Origin: Motacilla alba alba
Lineage: Eukaryota; Chordata; Aves; Passeriformes; Motacillidae
Direction of reading: 5' to 3'
Length of the DNA stretch: 64,000 nt
Assembly (NCBI RefSeq): GCF_015832195.1
Contig: NC_052027.1
Span: forward strand, 4,728,649 to 4,792,648
The position numbers and the translations under genes are program-made. Below, one piece after another: positions 1 through 15,349 of this stretch; position 1 is the stretch's first letter, and each line of letters opens with the position of its first letter. Under the pieces are notes generated by a model. The model was not told where the DNA came from, made no database searches, and saw only the letters and a program-made list of their open reading frames with translations.

Positions 1-3000
1 CCAGTCAGAACTGTGGCCAAGTCTAATATAATAATGTCATGTTTATTTTTGTCCCTGACTCCAGACTAGGTGCTCCAGCTATATTTATGCTTCTTGTAGC
101 ACTTTTAAGGAAACACACACACTGACTGAGCAGAGCAGTAGAGGGTGTATGAGATGATCTATTCCAGACAGAAGCCTTGCTGCATCACCAAGTTAATAAG
201 CAATTTCAGTCAACAGAAATACCAGAGCATATCTTGGGAAACACTTTCTCCAAACACGTTAAAATGGCTGTTTCTGTTGGACTAAGGACAAACGATATTC
301 CATAGGTTTTGGAATAATTTAGTAAGCCTTGTTTGATAAACTAAAATAAAAATATTTCAAAAACATCATCTAATAGGTGACTAAGCCTTCAGACATGTGA
401 AGATCTGGCCAGTGGTCAGAGCCACTCGAGCACAGAGTCCATCTGGCAGTGTCACTCAAGCCACCAGACACTGCAGCACAGACATCTTGACATAGCAAGT
501 CTTCCCAAAACTCCTGAAGAAAACACTCATGATCTCTTCAGTTTCTGCACAGCACAGAGCACTGGTGGGGAGAGGGGAGACCCCAGTGCCCCAGCACTTG
601 CCTCTGATTCCAGCTGCATTGTCACTGTCTAGAGCACAAGTATTAATTTCTATGTAGAAAACAGACAAACCAGCAAACCCTACAGAAGCTCCACTTATCA
701 CATCTCCTCCCTAAGTCAGGCTTAGAGCTTCAAGACAGAAAGTTGCCTGCCTGTCTCTATCCTCTTTTCCTCCTTCCATCTTGATCCTTCTTACCCCTCA
801 CCCCACACTCAGGATGACAGGCTGCAGATACCATGAGCTGGACCCGTCACCCACACAGCAGAGTCATTGTTTAAAGATCCTGGGCCAGAACTCCAAGACT
901 CAAAGGAGATGGCCCAGACCACCCTTGGTCAATCTGGACAGTATTCAGTACAGCTCCTTTGCCTTGCCTAAATATAAAGAAAACCAGGACAGATGCCTGC
1001 AGGATGCAGATTCACAAAGTACTTGTTAAGAGCAGCTGATGAACAAACACGTTCGGCCGAGACATCAAAAGTTATATTCTTATAATAACAAAAAGCCATG
1101 TGCTCGCAGCCACAATGATCACAGGGCATGAACAATTCCAGAGTTTGCAAGGAGACTGCTTCTTCAGATCAACAGCAACACTTGGAGGGGAAAGTACAAG
1201 CCTTTAGCAGACTAATTCTTCATTAGGCATCCTGGTGCTCACAGCACTCACAGCACCACCAGGCTCCAAAACACACCTTTTTGGTTTTGGTATTTCTCAC
1301 ACAAAATAGAAAGAGGGCACAGGACACAAAGTCATTTCTCTCCTGTGAGCCCTGCATGGTTATATTCCAGCTGCAGCATCTATAATGTCACACGATTCAG
1401 GAAAGCTACCAAACTATCAGAAAACACTTTGCTTGATGGCTGACCAAATCTAAAATACCATTAAGTGCATTGCTGTTCCAATAGCATGTCAACAGCATGT
1501 GGATCACCTTCAGCAACACAGAGTTTTTTCACATGCTACTGGTTGCATAAATCAAGAAAAATGCTGCTATTGTAGAAGAACTGAGATGTTTCTATGGTAA
1601 AGTTCTTAAGGCATTAGTTGATTCATTTCCACTGCATTTTTCAGGAGCCCAGTTCTTAGATGCAAAGCTGACTGCTTAAATTCTATTAGTCTTGGGAAGG
1701 GAGGGGGTGGGTGGACAAGAAATAATAGTTTATGAACAGAATAGAAAAATGCAATCAAGCCTTAGCTTCCAATTCAGTTTTCCTTTGCTGTATGATGGGA
1801 ACATGCAAATTCAAGGCTAAATTTCTCCTCTTCCATGACAGAAGCACAGCAAGGCTTTAACATCACTAGCACCATGCAGCTCAGCCCTCATGCTAGATCC
1901 TGGTTACCCCACCTCTAGCCACAGAAGCAAACAGCTCTGAGCAAACAGGCAGAAATAAATCACAGCGAGATGACAGCTACAAAGCACACATTATGGTTAG
2001 TTTGGGTCATGGATGTAAGGATTAATGGATAGCAAACAGAGGATAAAAGAAAAAAAGTGACAGAGAGGTCAGAATCACTTGTCACCCTATCCTGAACACA
2101 AAACAAACTCATGTCCTGCCACAAGTGCTTGCTCTCCACCCTAGCCTGGTCTCAAAAGTGGACAGTTAGCAAAATCCTTGCAATTTCCACTTTTGAACAG
2201 AAAGTTCTTAATACAGAGAGCAGCCTGTCCTCGTCCTGCAAGCTGAACTTCTAACTACTACTACCATTCTCTGTTTCTGTATTATTTTCCTATCCTTTGC
2301 TCCCCAAATAAAGTTCACAAAACAAGAGTTGTGGGGATCACCCTTGGGTTTGTGGTGTACAACACATTATACAGTAGAGAGGTATTGCTGGGATTCCTTT
2401 ATACTGTGAAAACACAAAGAACCAAGATCTGGCTATTAGGCAGAAAGCTACGGAAATTTCATTTCTTCAATAGTAAAAAGAGAGGGCAGAGAATAAAGTG
2501 AAGAGAAGAAAATATAACACAAAAGGACAATGTAGCACAAGAAGCCTTCTCCTTCAGGAGAAAAGGGCACAGGAAAATGCAAGAAAAAAGAGATGCAGAG
2601 AAGAAGCTGTCAGGAGAGAGTCAGTGTGTGAGGAACAATCCCAAGGGATGTGGCACAGGTGGAGTCTGAAGCATCAGCAGCATAAGGTAGGAGATAGGGC
2701 AGGTGAGGTAAGAGGCAAAAAAAGACAGGGCCAGGAACGTGTGGAGAACACAACTGAGTATCAGTGCAGTAAATATGGAAGAATAGCTGTCAGGGTGTAC
2801 GTAGAGATAGACAGATGGGACAGGAGATTAGTATTTACAGGTTCAGGAAGAACTTAACCATCAGATCTTAAAAAAGGGGAAGTAGTGTGGAAAAAAAAAA
2901 AAACTTTGAAGAATTGAGAAAATAAGGACAAGAAACCCCAAGGCTTTTGATTTTGTTCTGTTTAAGGAAAGGACAAGTGTTGTGTAACAAAATCTAAAGA

Positions 3001-3454
3001 GCAGCTTCACGAAATGAGCTAGTCAGAGTTCACTCTCCATGCATGGGACCATGCCCAGCCCCAGCCATGAGCAGACAGTACAGAAACTTCCCTTCTCAGG
3101 AACCTGCAGGAGGAGAAGCAGCCTGCTGTTGCTGTTATTGTCTGCCAGGCCTCTCCAACTCCAAGCTCCAGCCCTGACTATTGAGCTATCCCTACCTGTC
3201 AAAGAATATCACTGCCAGTAGCTTAAGGCCATGATTACCAGTAATTGCAACTAATCCAGCTCTGGCTGCATGGAGGGAAAGGTTGTTCATGTTCTGAAAT
3301 ATTTTGCAATAAACCCTTATTTTACAAGCCCACAGGAGAGTTTTACTTGATGGCACTAACATCAGATGAAATAACTACAGGACTTGGCGAGGCCAAGGAT
3401 CCTGTTCCTCACTGCTGCTCATCTCCATCACCTGAGGGTAAGCTGCTCCCTTCT

Positions 3455-3520
3455 CTCTTTATTTCCCCATTTGCAAAGCAGGGATGATGATAAAGGCCTC
3501 TTCTATGAGGCATTTTTTGA
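3455..3520 (+). repeat. Possible MIR SINE remnant
   Basis: The segment reads as a decayed version of the MIR 3' half: TTTCCCCATTTGCAAAGCAGG followed by GATGATGATAA resembles the MIR stretch in which a pyrimidine run and CTGTAAAATGGGG precede GATAATAATA. Only about 60 bases can be followed and they are diverged, as expected for MIR in birds. Confidence 0.33.
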
Positions 3521-6279
3521 ATTAGAAAACACAGCCACTGTTGTTCAAGCGCAAACAATGGTCCTTGTTCTAAAGGAAATGGAGAGGGGCCAAATGTTGG
3601 ATGTATAACCCAAGCAGAGCTGCACCAGGGGAGTGCAGTCTGGCAGAAGGTGCATGGCAGCCCAGAGATGCCCAGCAGCACTGGCATTAAGGGGAGGAAA
3701 CACTCCCCCCTCCCTGACTGCTCTCCCCCTTCCTCCCTGCACCACCCAGAACAACACACACAAAACATTGCTCTGCTCAAGCAGCTCAGCACTGAGAGTG
3801 TTTAAGCTCCAGACACATATATAAAAATAATTACAAGAAATGCTGGGATGCTGGAAAATTTGCTTTCATATTCACAGCATGTTCCTTTTGCCTCTGCAGT
3901 TTCCTTCTGCTGCCTCTGCCCAGATGCGAACCGAAACTGGTTAAGTAACAGTGCAGTTCACCCCTGATGATGCAGAGTTTCTAATGAGGGACTTCCCAAG
4001 AAAATAATACCCAGACTTTGAGTAATAATTATTCATACATGTTATAAATAAACACAGCTCCTAATACTTTTAATTAGATGGTTTCCACCAACAAGTTATG
4101 TTCCCTTGAAATATTTATGTCGTGAAAAGAAACCATACAGCATTTATCCTGTGATGGAGGAGTTGAAGAGTGGACTTATATCAAAATGGACTTACTGGAG
4201 ACCCTATTACAGCTTTCTCTTTCTGACTGGTAAAAAAGTGATGAGGACCAAAAGCATTAATACACTCTATTACAGACATTTGAACGAAATTACTTGTTTA
4301 AATGAGTAAAGTTTTGCCCATCTGCACTAAAAGTTACAATAACATTTAAAAGCATTAAACAAAGCAGCTGCTGAATGACTCGTGTCTGCAATTCCTGACA
4401 GCTTCCTGTATGCAGAGGCTTCTATTTTGCCACATTCCCTTGAGCACACTGGGTATTTTACCTACTACCTGGAAACAGTTTATTTATCAAAGTCACAAAA
4501 CCTAAAGCTCTGTATTTCCCCCTCCGTATTAGCATATCGGGGGGTTATGCACATCCACTCATACATACACCAAATCTCTATCTGCTACTTAATTACTTGT
4601 TTGCACTGCCACAGAGCACAGGAGCAGTCAACATCAATCAGCATCTTGTACAAACAGCACCACACAAATAGCAAACATGACCACTCATGTCCTGAAAAAC
4701 TTTAATTATAGAAGACAGACAACATAAGAAACATGAGGGGAGACAGAAGAGTGCCAGGAGACAGCAGCAGTCCTTACAACAGATGCTAGCCAAAGGGTTT
4801 GTTTGTCTTTTTTAATAATGACAAAAAAGCCTGAACTACTTCATACTGTGGATTTCTTCTTCCCTTTGAAGGAAGGAAAAATATCTTTTCCATATGAAAT
4901 GGTCAACTCATTTTGATGCAACAAAGCCAACACAAATTTTTACTTGAAACAGCATTGTAGCTGGGAGTCCTCCCTCTCTTTCCTCCCCAAGTGCTGCTCT
5001 GCTGACCCTTCCCCTTCACTTTCTTTGAATGAAGCTGCCATAGAAGTGTTGCAGCAAAAAGTATCTCAACATCATCTTTACCTGCCAGTTTATCCTCTGC
5101 ACTGCAAGCTGAAGATCTCAAGGGAAAGAATGGAAGACAGATGGCAAAAAATAAGCTCATGAATCTCTTTCTATTAAGAGCAGCTTGTTAAACAACAACC
5201 CAAAGAAACTGGAGAGATGGGGCAAAAAAAGACCATGAGGAAAGAAAGGCAGGTAAGCAGATTCAGCCAGACACCTGCTGCAAAAGCTTTGTGAGATGAC
5301 TCACCCCGTGTTCTGCTCCCCTCTCCAGCTTAGCTCAACACTGGATCAGAGGGATGTGCTACACATCATGAAAAAAAGGGTGGAGTTGACAGAACATTTC
5401 CTGGGCAATCACAGGAGCAATAAGCAGCCTGTTTGTCCACCCAGTGCAATTACAGGAACAGCAACACTGCTCAAACACACTCAGCACGCCAGAGAGCCCT
5501 GAGAACTGCTCCATCAGCCATCAGCCTCAGTGCAAGAGGCTGGACAGAATCTGTGCCTGGGACAGCAAGCTCTAGAGCACATGGCAACCACTGGGAACAG
5601 TGCAGAGGCTCCTGGGTGCCACCAAGAGCTGTAAAAACATGACACCCACTCTCTGCCATCTCTCAACTTACAGCACAGTTCCCTAATAAAATAATTTTAA
5701 ATGGCTCACAAAGATAACAATCATGGAACTTGATCTGTTGGAAACAGAAAAAGCTTTGGGAAGGGGAAGCAGATGTGCTGTAACACAAGACAAATTTGGA
5801 ACAGTGACTTCCAAGATGGAAAGGAAGAAGGTTGAGAACATGTAGGAAATGATGGCAGCCAGTTCCCTTTACTAACAGACAAAACCACCTCCACACTGAA
5901 AGAGCAAGTACAAGAAGAAAGGGATGGGGAGCATCCTGGGGACAGAAGATGGACATGGAAGGATAAGGAAAGTTCTCACAGCTAAAGATATATTTGACAT
6001 ACTTAATTTCAAGCCAGAAAGAATGGGCAAGAGACAGATTCTAAAGGCTTTGAGTTCCTCTTTGTGCTGCATAAAAGACCTAAGGATCTTGTAGGGATGC
6101 AGTCCCACTTATTCCATCAGAAGGCCCAAAGGCACATACACAACAAAGAGAGGGACTGAAGCCAGAAAGAGGAGATGAAGCAGAAACTCACCTTGACATC
6201 AGCTCCCAGCCAGGCTGCTGACACCTGCCCTAGAAACCCTTCTGAAAAAGCTCCCTCCAGGCTGGAATGTCTCACACTG

Positions 6280-6319
6280 TCCTGCTGTCTTGTTCCCTTC
6301 TCCTGCTGTCTTGTTCCCC
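6280..6319 (+). repeat. Two-copy 21-bp tandem repeat with adjoining hairpin
   Basis: TCCTGCTGTCTTGTTCCC occurs twice in tandem (6280 and 6301, period 21). The second copy runs into an 8-bp inverted repeat, CTTGTTCC-CCGT-GGAACAAG, at about 6310-6329. This is a short local duplication with no coding sense. Confidence 0.75.
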
Positions 6320-9300
6320 GTGGAACAAGACTCCCAGTGCCCCATCACCTCCCCTCACACATCCAGCCAATACCTGCACATCCTGTGCTATTCATCTTTC
6401 TCATCTTCTCTTCATCCTCATAGCAGAGCTATTACCTACAACACTCCTAATCACAGTTAATTGGGTGTCTGCTATATGGAAGAGATCCATAATCTTCAAA
6501 GCATCTCCCAAACAAACTGGAGCAGGAGCGATTTCCCCCTCTGCTCATGGCATTTGGCAAGAGCACAGCAGCAGACATTACACCAAGTAGCCTTTTTGTT
6601 TCCACTCCCTGAGTCACAGCCCTATGCATCAAAGATTGATTTCACACCTATCTGGGATGAATGAGCTTTCCTAAACGTTTATGACATGCTTAAGAAAAAA
6701 AAAAAAAAGCAGCAAGGGGAAGGCATGACTCACCAAGTATTTGCTAATCTATAGCTGATCTGCAGAACTTGTTACATTTGTATCGTGTTTCAGAAATAAA
6801 CGTGCAGATTTCAACACTAATCTCAGACCTACAGCACAGCACTTTAGAGTTACGGGTTACCACAGCTGCTGGACGGACAAACCACACACAGCAGCCTTCT
6901 CCAGAAGACATGAAAATACCAAGGTACACAGATCAGTCAGAAATAAAAGGCTTCCTTAATATAACATACTTATAGATTCAAGGATTTTCTCGAACTCTCC
7001 TGTAATCTCTACTCTCTTCTATCAGGTGTAAATGGCAGCATAAACTCAGCAGATTCAAGTTTATTTTACTTCTTTTTACCCACCAAAATTCTTCTCAGGT
7101 TTCCAGAAGGACCACGTTGTCTCTTCCCATCCTCAAAGGTATTTGGCACAAGAAGAGGCAACGCCTGTACCAGAGCTGAACAGATAAACTGTCTCCCTTG
7201 GCTGGCTGAATCACTGCCTTAAATTAAGCACAAGGATATGGAAAATCCCAAGCTTTCCTTTGCCTCCCCATATTCCTACTCCCTGTTTCAAGGGGGAAGT
7301 CCCACACAATTTCAGGAATCAGTTTTGCCCCCAGGTGCAGGCAAGTACAGTACATGACAGCTGGCTCCAGGTTCCTCGGCCCAGCTATGTGTTCTTCTCC
7401 CAACAGCAGCCCCTGAAGTTACTTTTAGGAGATGAATCCATGCAGAATCCAACCACACAGGTGGTCTTTATGCAAGGAAAGGGACAGTAACACTCAGAGG
7501 CAGACCTGGAGCAGTAGTTCCTTGTTTAGGGAATCCTGCAAATACCCCAGCACAGACTTTTCGCACCACAAACGTTGAAATCCGCAGAAGCCAAGCAGAA
7601 AGAAATGGCACCTACAGAAAAAGTTGAAAAATCCATTTTGCATTGAAACTACTGGGGTGGGGAAGGGACAACTAGGGAGGCTGGACCTACCACAGCCAGT
7701 GCTGCCCACAAACTGAACTCCGAATTAGGAAGATGAGAATTGACACTACAGACCGTACCACCAATCCTTGGGAAGCAACCTTCACAACAGCTATTATCAA
7801 TTCAATAAAAGAAAGTAAAAAACCCAGTTATTAGGGAATAACTAATTCCCAAAGCACAGAGCTGTGTCCACTCTAGCAGATGCTCACTTGACTCAGAGTT
7901 ATCCAAGCACATCCAACTCTGCCAATCCCCCAGCAACAACCCAACAGCAGTGATGTTCACAGGACACAGGCAAAGGGTTTCCTCTCCCAAGCAAAGCCAC
8001 ACACATCACTCCACATACTTTCATAGAAACTCTTTTATTTTCCTTAATCGGCCAAAGATTTAGGACTGTGCTGTCCCACATACAAGAAAAAATGCAACCT
8101 TAACAGCAAAACCTAAAACACGCACAAAAATAGAGATGTAAAACCTCAACACCAACGTTTCTCTAAAGTTATATCCATTGATAAATTAATGGACATCAAA
8201 GCAGACAGAAGACAAGGAATTCTGCAGTGCTCACACCTGAGGCAGAACCTCCCATGTTCCACTGCCACCTGTCAGATGTGATGGGACACAGAAAGTACAT
8301 CATGGCAAATCAAGCTAAGTCCCTCAACCTCCACCAAATCAAGGTGGGGTTTCTGTCGAGTTAGGGGTTTTCTTGGTTGTTTTGATTCATTAGTTTTAGG
8401 GGTTTTTGATACTTTCCCTCATTTTTTTTCCCTTTTACTTCAGCAAACCCAAAGCCTTTTTGCTAGTTTTGATGCTTTCTTTTCCCCAGCCCTATTTTTA
8501 CTGTGTGTGGGCACTTGAATTCTCTTTGATTACAAAAGAATTAAGCACTCAACAACCTTAAAAGCCGTGTTTCTTTTCAGTATGTTGTTCCTATTGTATT
8601 TCTTTTATGTTCCCCTTCAATGGCTACTAACATACCAAGCCCAGGACTTTGTTTTTTTTAAATGAAGCAGATCTCCTGACAGCACTGGCAACAGAGGCAC
8701 TGCTTGAACAGAGGAACCAACAGTTACTCTTAACAGTGCATGGTAATGAATGAGACAATCCCTATTAGCCCTGGCTAATAACCACAGTTTCACACCCTAC
8801 AAAAGTCCTGCTGCTTGGCGAAAGAGGAACAGGCAACCTTCAATTAACTCCTTCTTTCTTGTTTAAATATAGTTTCCTGAGCTTACCGGTGACCAAATCC
8901 CGTTTGCCTAACTCATGAGAGCATTTTATTTTGGTGGGAAAACTCCAAGAATTCGGCTTTCACTCAAATAAAATCTGAAACTGACTTCAGGTTCTCTTGT
9001 GGGCTTAATGTCACAATGGAGGAGTCTGATCTTTTGCCAAGACATTAAATCTTCCTCTCTGCCAGGTAAATTCTCACTGGGTAACAGCTGGAAAAGAGCT
9101 GGATGACTGACACACACGAATCCAACAACTGAAAATAAGCAGATTGATCTGTTATTCCCATTCTTGCCAGCAAGTGTTGCTGTTTACCAAGGGAAAGCAA
9201 GAATGGGGAAAAAAATAAGAAAAAAACTGCTAAATTTTCTTATTGTGTTTGTACCCAAATCTTTCCATGCAGAATTCTGATTCATCAGTTGAAACTCAAT

Positions 9301-11254
9301 GTGGCTTCAGAAGAACATGCTTTCAATAGCTTCTGAAAGCAGAAAGCTTGCAGACTGTTTTCTGAAAAAAAAAAAAGAACATGCATATGATCTTCTGCAG
9401 TGTTGATAAGCACATAGCAAATGCCCAGGGAGAAATTTGTGCGGGGAGATAACTGCAGAAACTATACTTAGTAACAGAGTTCTGCATCTGTTAAACTAAC
9501 TCTGTTGGCACTGCGCTGAAAATTTATATTCACTAACACGTGTTCCAAATGTTGTGAAAAAGATACTATTTTAAATCCTGGTTTATGTAACCTGAAACAT
9601 CTCTGAGAGCTCATGGAGGTATTTTCACTGCGTACCAAGGAGGAGCAGAGCCTGGTGGTCCCCAGCACAGTGGGGACTCAAACAAGAGCCAGTGGTGTGA
9701 GGACAGCAGAAGCCTTCAAGTTAAAATCACAGCAAAAAGCAGAGCAAAGGGCCAGCACCCACAGAAACAGGTTATACAATCACAGGCCTAAACATGGATG
9801 AAAACTAAGGCTTTAAAATCGGGGTTTTGCTGTTTAAATCACTGTCACTCAGCACATGGAACTGATCTTTAGCAAAACATTTAAGTAAATCCTCGATGTT
9901 CAGTATACCATGACATTCCGTTTTCTGATTGTGCAGCAACATAGGATTCCCAGGCAAGCCATAAAGCCCTTAAGAGGCCTGCAGATGAAAATAATACAGT
10001 GCAAACCTCATGCGTGCCAGTGAATGAGATAGGAACTTCATCTGAAGACAATGAAGCATTAGATCCTCAGTTTTATAGACAATTATATTGATCAAGCTTC
10101 CAATACTTGTTTTAGCCATCTTATTTCACCCTGCAAACTACTTTTGGCAGGGCAAAAGTTCATTACAGACTATTTATTCCCTTCTATCATCAGCCACTTC
10201 TTTAAGTCCTCCCATTTTATTTTTGGACACTCTCAGGAGCTGGGTAGAAGGTTCCTCTCTCCCCAACAAACTGACAGTGCCTCCAAAGGTAGACCAAGCA
10301 GAAACCATGGCAAACTACTCCTTTTTGCTAATTCCTCTGTGGTTAGGCCTCTAAGTGCCAAACAGAACTGGATCCCTGGATGCAGCTGCAAATAATTGCT
10401 GTCAAATGGAATAAGACCATCCACCTCTAAACCCATAGCTGAAATCTCATCAAATGGCTGAGAATGGTCTCTGTGCTTGACAGCACCTGAAGACCACTGT
10501 GACACCTTCCTGCAATTATAACTGAACCCATGAGAGACCCAAAGTTTGAAAGATTCTGGAGAAAGAAAGAGAGGGAGAAAAAAAAATAAAGCCTGAAAGT
10601 TGCAGGGACTCCAGAAAAAGTGTTTTTTACTCAGTTAAACAGCCAAAAGCAGTATTAGACGGTACCACCCACAGCAGATTTGCTCAGAACCCCTTCCTCC
10701 TGGCTCTCAGGGGCCATATCTTGGTACCAATTTTGAAAAGCAGCCTCCCCCTTTAACCACCATCCATTAAAATACTTTTTCTTAAAGCTGATGGTACAGA
10801 CAGGCCCTACAGTAGTTGCAGAGAAGGTATTTTTTCTTGCTAAGCCATCCTCATGGCAACAGCCAGAAATACCCTTCAGTAACCCCTACGTGTCAACAAG
10901 CTCCATTCCAGCCCAGGCTGTTTGGTATAGCAGTTCTTTCACAAGTCTCTGGTGGGACTGTAAATTCTGGCAGTGTCAAATACATTTCCTTTTATTACAA
11001 AACCATTTTGAAGCCATCAGAAAGACTTCTCATTTGTAAACTAGCACTTCTATATTTAGGATGTTACTTGGATTACAGATTTATTTTTTCTTCCTGACAG
11101 TGCAGAAATGGAGGAAAATAAAAGGCAGGAACACAAGCAGAGGCGAGCAGGCAAGTTTTCAAATACTGGAAAAGGGTTTAAGCTCTTGGAGAAGGGGACT
11201 GTTCCTCTGGATTTGAAGGAAAGGCCCAATTCCCAACTTCCAGATGAAACACTG

Positions 11255-11290
11255 TCCCTAATTTCACTCCTCTGTAAAATGGAAACTCTT
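11255..11290 (+). repeat. Possible MIR SINE remnant
   Basis: TTTCACTCCTCTGTAAAATGG resembles the conserved MIR segment around CTCATCTGTAAAATGGGG at most positions. Similarity cannot be followed beyond about 35 bases, so the call is tentative. Confidence 0.3.
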
Positions 11291-14200
11291 CCTCTGGCCA
11301 GACTCACCTGCAATGTGACTTGTGGTTTGCTTCAGAAAGCAAAGGGTCAGGGTGTTACAGGGATGTGGGGTGAAAACCCAAAGATTCACTGAGTACCCAG
11401 ATAGGAGAGGACCACAGACTTCCATAACTCCCTATTTCTTCTCTGCTGAAAGCACAAATACAACCTACTGACCCCACAGCCAAGCCAAGGGAAGCAGGTC
11501 CCCCTCACAAGGCATCTGCTTCCCAGAGACTTTTAGAAACACTGGACTAAGTTGTTTTAACATGTACACTGAAGTAAATCATGATATGGACTTTGTGAGT
11601 CAAATAAAATATGACAAATAGTTGATGAAAATACAGATTTCAAATTTTCAACTAAACTAAGACACTGGGAGAACAAACAAGTCTCCTGTACGTGCAAAGA
11701 TGAACAGAGAACACAGCTTGGTGTGAGAGACTGCTACATAAATTCTAAATCAAACTAACAAACACCACTGACAGGATAATGACTAATACCCCATGTAAAG
11801 CAAAACTCTTTCTTATGGACTTAGGAGATTTTGGTGTCTTGGACTGGATTCTCCCAACTCAGATGAGTTTGTTTTCACCAATTCTGGAATAACTCACTCA
11901 ATTACCTTCTCAGGGTAAACTATATCCAAGATTTTGATGCCTTGACTAGAACCTGCTCTGCTGCTAAAACTAACACCAAGGCCTACCCAAATGGCTTGGT
12001 ACAAATAAACTGGGGGAGGGCTGCATACATTACTTCCCAGATCTCTGGATAGACTTTTTTTGGGGGAGGAGGGCACTGTTCCAATAGTTTCTTAAAATTA
12101 CGGCAGCAGAACAGAGTGTGAAGCTGGGTGGCAAGGAGCTGCCAACACATCAAGCACTTGCAATGATTCATTAGTCCACACTTTGACGAGTTGTTCCTGG
12201 GTTGGAAACAACAAGAGAAAGAAGGAACGAGACATCCAACCTGCCAGAGCTTGGCTGAGTGGTACCCAGACCCCAGGTGCTGGGCAAGGGCATGGCAGAG
12301 GCAGAGTCACACTCTGTCCTGTTCAGCACCCTGTCTCCAGTGGGAAAGGGCACAAGCCCAGCTACTCTGTGTGCTCTGCTTCCCTCCAGCATCCACAGCC
12401 ATTAATTGAGGGACAGAGCAACCCCAGTCCAGCTGCCCTCAGTGCTGGCTTGTCCATGAAACTGCCCAATCTTTTTGAGCCTTCCAGCACAATCTACCTC
12501 CACAGCCTCCCAAACAACCAAATCCATGTGTTAACTACCTGCTTAAGATTATTACTTTCCCTACAAGCCTGTACTATTTAATTTAATGTGTTTACTTTTA
12601 TTTTAATCCAGGTAGGTATCTCGTGAAACGATGGAGAAGCGGTTTGCGTCTTGAAGTCATATCCATTAGCTGGTAGAAGAAAGAATAAACCAAGAGAACT
12701 GGCAAGGGACCACTTTGATGGCTCAACATTTGTAGTCAATCATCATCTGATATCTCTGCCTGTGCATTTTCTTTGAATGAAAACATTACCATAACTTATT
12801 TATTGAACCCTAATCTCTGTCTGTTTTTCCTATTGAAGTTTTTTCCAGGCTTCCAACCCTTTCCCTTCCCCCGAGAAAGGGTCTTTGAAAAGTTTTTATC
12901 AAATGTAATGTGTAATTGAGCCTACTCCAGCTATTTCCAGATGGCCTTCAGTGTGCTGAAGTTATGCACTCATGATTTTACAATGGAGAAGAAATAAATG
13001 GAAGCAAGACAGAATTTCCAAAGCAAGAACCTTGCACGTACCTCAGGAATTACAATACTTCATTTCTTCTAATAAAATCACACAAAATTGGATCCAAGTC
13101 AGAGATACCAAACTCCCAATGACTTCACCCTTGTCTCCAACCCAAACAGCTTTTTCATGGAAAGAGGGCCACAGCACATGCAGGTATTCAGACTGCTGGC
13201 ACACCTCACTGGAATCTCTTGCCTGAAAATCCAGCCATTAACATATGGAAGAACTGGAGCAAGTGCTTCTATTTTTATCATACACCATCTCTTCTGAGTT
13301 ATAATGTTCTCTGCATTAAAGGTATTTGGCAAAAGACAAAAAAGACAGAAAATTGTGAATTAGGATCAAGAATTACAGCACAAAGCTTAGTCTGACCATC
13401 AGCATGATGGTACTGTTTTCTGTATAGAGTCCTCATTCAAGTCTTGTGCTGCACAGTACAAATATTCTCACTAGAGGAGCTCCTGAATAGCATTATCAGG
13501 CAGCTCTTACAGGAGGACAGCCTGGAAAATGAGGAGACAAATGTGTCTCCATGTTCCTCCACATCTAAAACCAGAAGCCTCAGTAAAGCAAATATTCTGC
13601 TTTTGTTTCAACAGGTTTTGTCACTTCACCACAGGCATTACTTCCTTGGCATGTCACATCTTACCTGAGACCCTACACCTGTCCAAGGCCTGGCTGCCAT
13701 CAATCTCTGGGCTGCAATAAACCACCACAAGTACCCAAGGGGACAGAGCTGGGAGCAGAGCCCCAGGTTCCTGATTCTCGAGAAGGAAAGCTGGAGGCTG
13801 GTCACCAACAATGCCACATTTCTCCAACAACACCTGCTGAGTGCTTTATCCCACTTACAAAGCAAGATCCTCAGAGGTACCTCCAAGTGTACCTGCCCTG
13901 ACCAAGTCCACCAAGAGCTCCCTCCAGGGCAGGACACAGAGCAAGGTTCTGCCAGCAGCAAGGCAGTGGGTGTGCTAGAACTCCATCCCATCACGCTGAC
14001 AGCTCTGCCTCATTGTTTCCCCCTGCAGCCATCTGCTTCTTGTGTCTTATTCTGCGATGGCAGAGCTGCTGTGAAGCAGCCCACCACCTCCCCTCATGCT
14101 CACACAGCACCTACCAGCAGCACGGGATGCTGCGTCCCGAGCAGGGACCCAAAGTGTTACAGTAGAATAAGTCATAACACATGGAACTAAAGCTGTTTAC

Positions 14201-15316
14201 AGAACATGGTGTTGTTGGAGCTTCCCAGATATACTGCTGACAGAATAATATCACATTTCATCACAATTTCCCTGATGTGTGTCAACAGCAGAGGAGCCCT
14301 CTTCAGCCAGTGCAGCTGAAAGCACCATGTATCAAAGGTGTAGGTCTATATTCAAAGCTGCTGAGGAGAAACAAGGTTTATATTCTGATTAATTGTTCAG
14401 GATGAAAATATGGGCTCTGACATAATGTAATAGCTATTTTGGCACAACTTTTGAGGAGCATGAGTAAGCAGCCTCTCCTAATTGATGTGCAGATCCTGGA
14501 GTGGGTAGTAACTGCATAATAGCTTCATGTTGTCTTCTGAAAGTTAACACAGATGTGAACCCTGCCAAACTAGTCCACAGTTACCAGCAGCAGCTACTCA
14601 CTGGAAGAATTTAACCCCATTTCATCCTTTATCTACACTTTCTGTCTTCCATGGAAAATGGATTAACACAGGACAACTGGCCATCACAGCCTCAGTCAAC
14701 ACAAATGGATCCAGGCCTCCATGTGGCAGGAGGACTCCAGCAGTCTGTCAAAATCCCTTGGCTAAACAAGTTACCATCCAGCAGCAGAGCAGACAGAGCA
14801 GCCAAGCGTGTGGTTAGACAACAGCTAGCGTGTTCTAGGACAGCTCCGCTTAGTCTTTAGTCAGAGGGGTTAGTGTTAACCTGCATTATATGGTATTTGC
14901 TGTGAACCAGGACTTTGCACACAGATAACTCCTGCTCTAGGGCTGACAGCAGTAAATTATTACACAGAATTAACTCAACTATGCTTGAGCTGTAAGATGA
15001 TTAGCTCCCTGAGTCTGTATTTTTGGGTCATGGTTCCTCTGGAGTAAGCATAAAGCTCAGAAGAGAGCCCTGGCAGGTTAACAGACCACTGGCATATGCT
15101 TCTTGTTCATTTCAGAAATTCAGTACGTCAAGAATCAGACACAAACTGGATTCATTGGTGAAGGTGCCACTGGCTCTAAGTGTGGTGCTTGTCACACTTT
15201 CTACTGGAATGCTGGTTTTAAGGCAGCAAAATTCAACCAAATACAAAGAAACAACCACAGGCCTGCAACCATGCAACTCACACATTACTTTTACCATGTT
15301 TTTATAAGGTCAGCAA

Positions 15317-15349
15317 CATGATTTTAAGTTCCATCCAACCCAGCATAAC
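15317..15349 (+). mobile_element. Possible CR1 LINE 3'-tail fragment
   Basis: The stretch ATGATTTTAAGTTCCATCC followed by AACCCAGCAT resembles the extreme 3' end of avian CR1 (a TGATCTTAAGGTCCCTTCCAACCC-like motif). Only about 33 bases match. CR1 copies are usually 5'-truncated, so a very short tail is plausible but not proven. Confidence 0.35.

Noticed and set aside
968..1150. A minus-strand frame containing LELFMPCDHC, resembling the FMPC of the heart-type MITF first exon
   Set aside because: Only a tetrapeptide matches, the frame starts from a non-ATG codon, and there is no splice donor at the expected distance. Chance is the simpler explanation.
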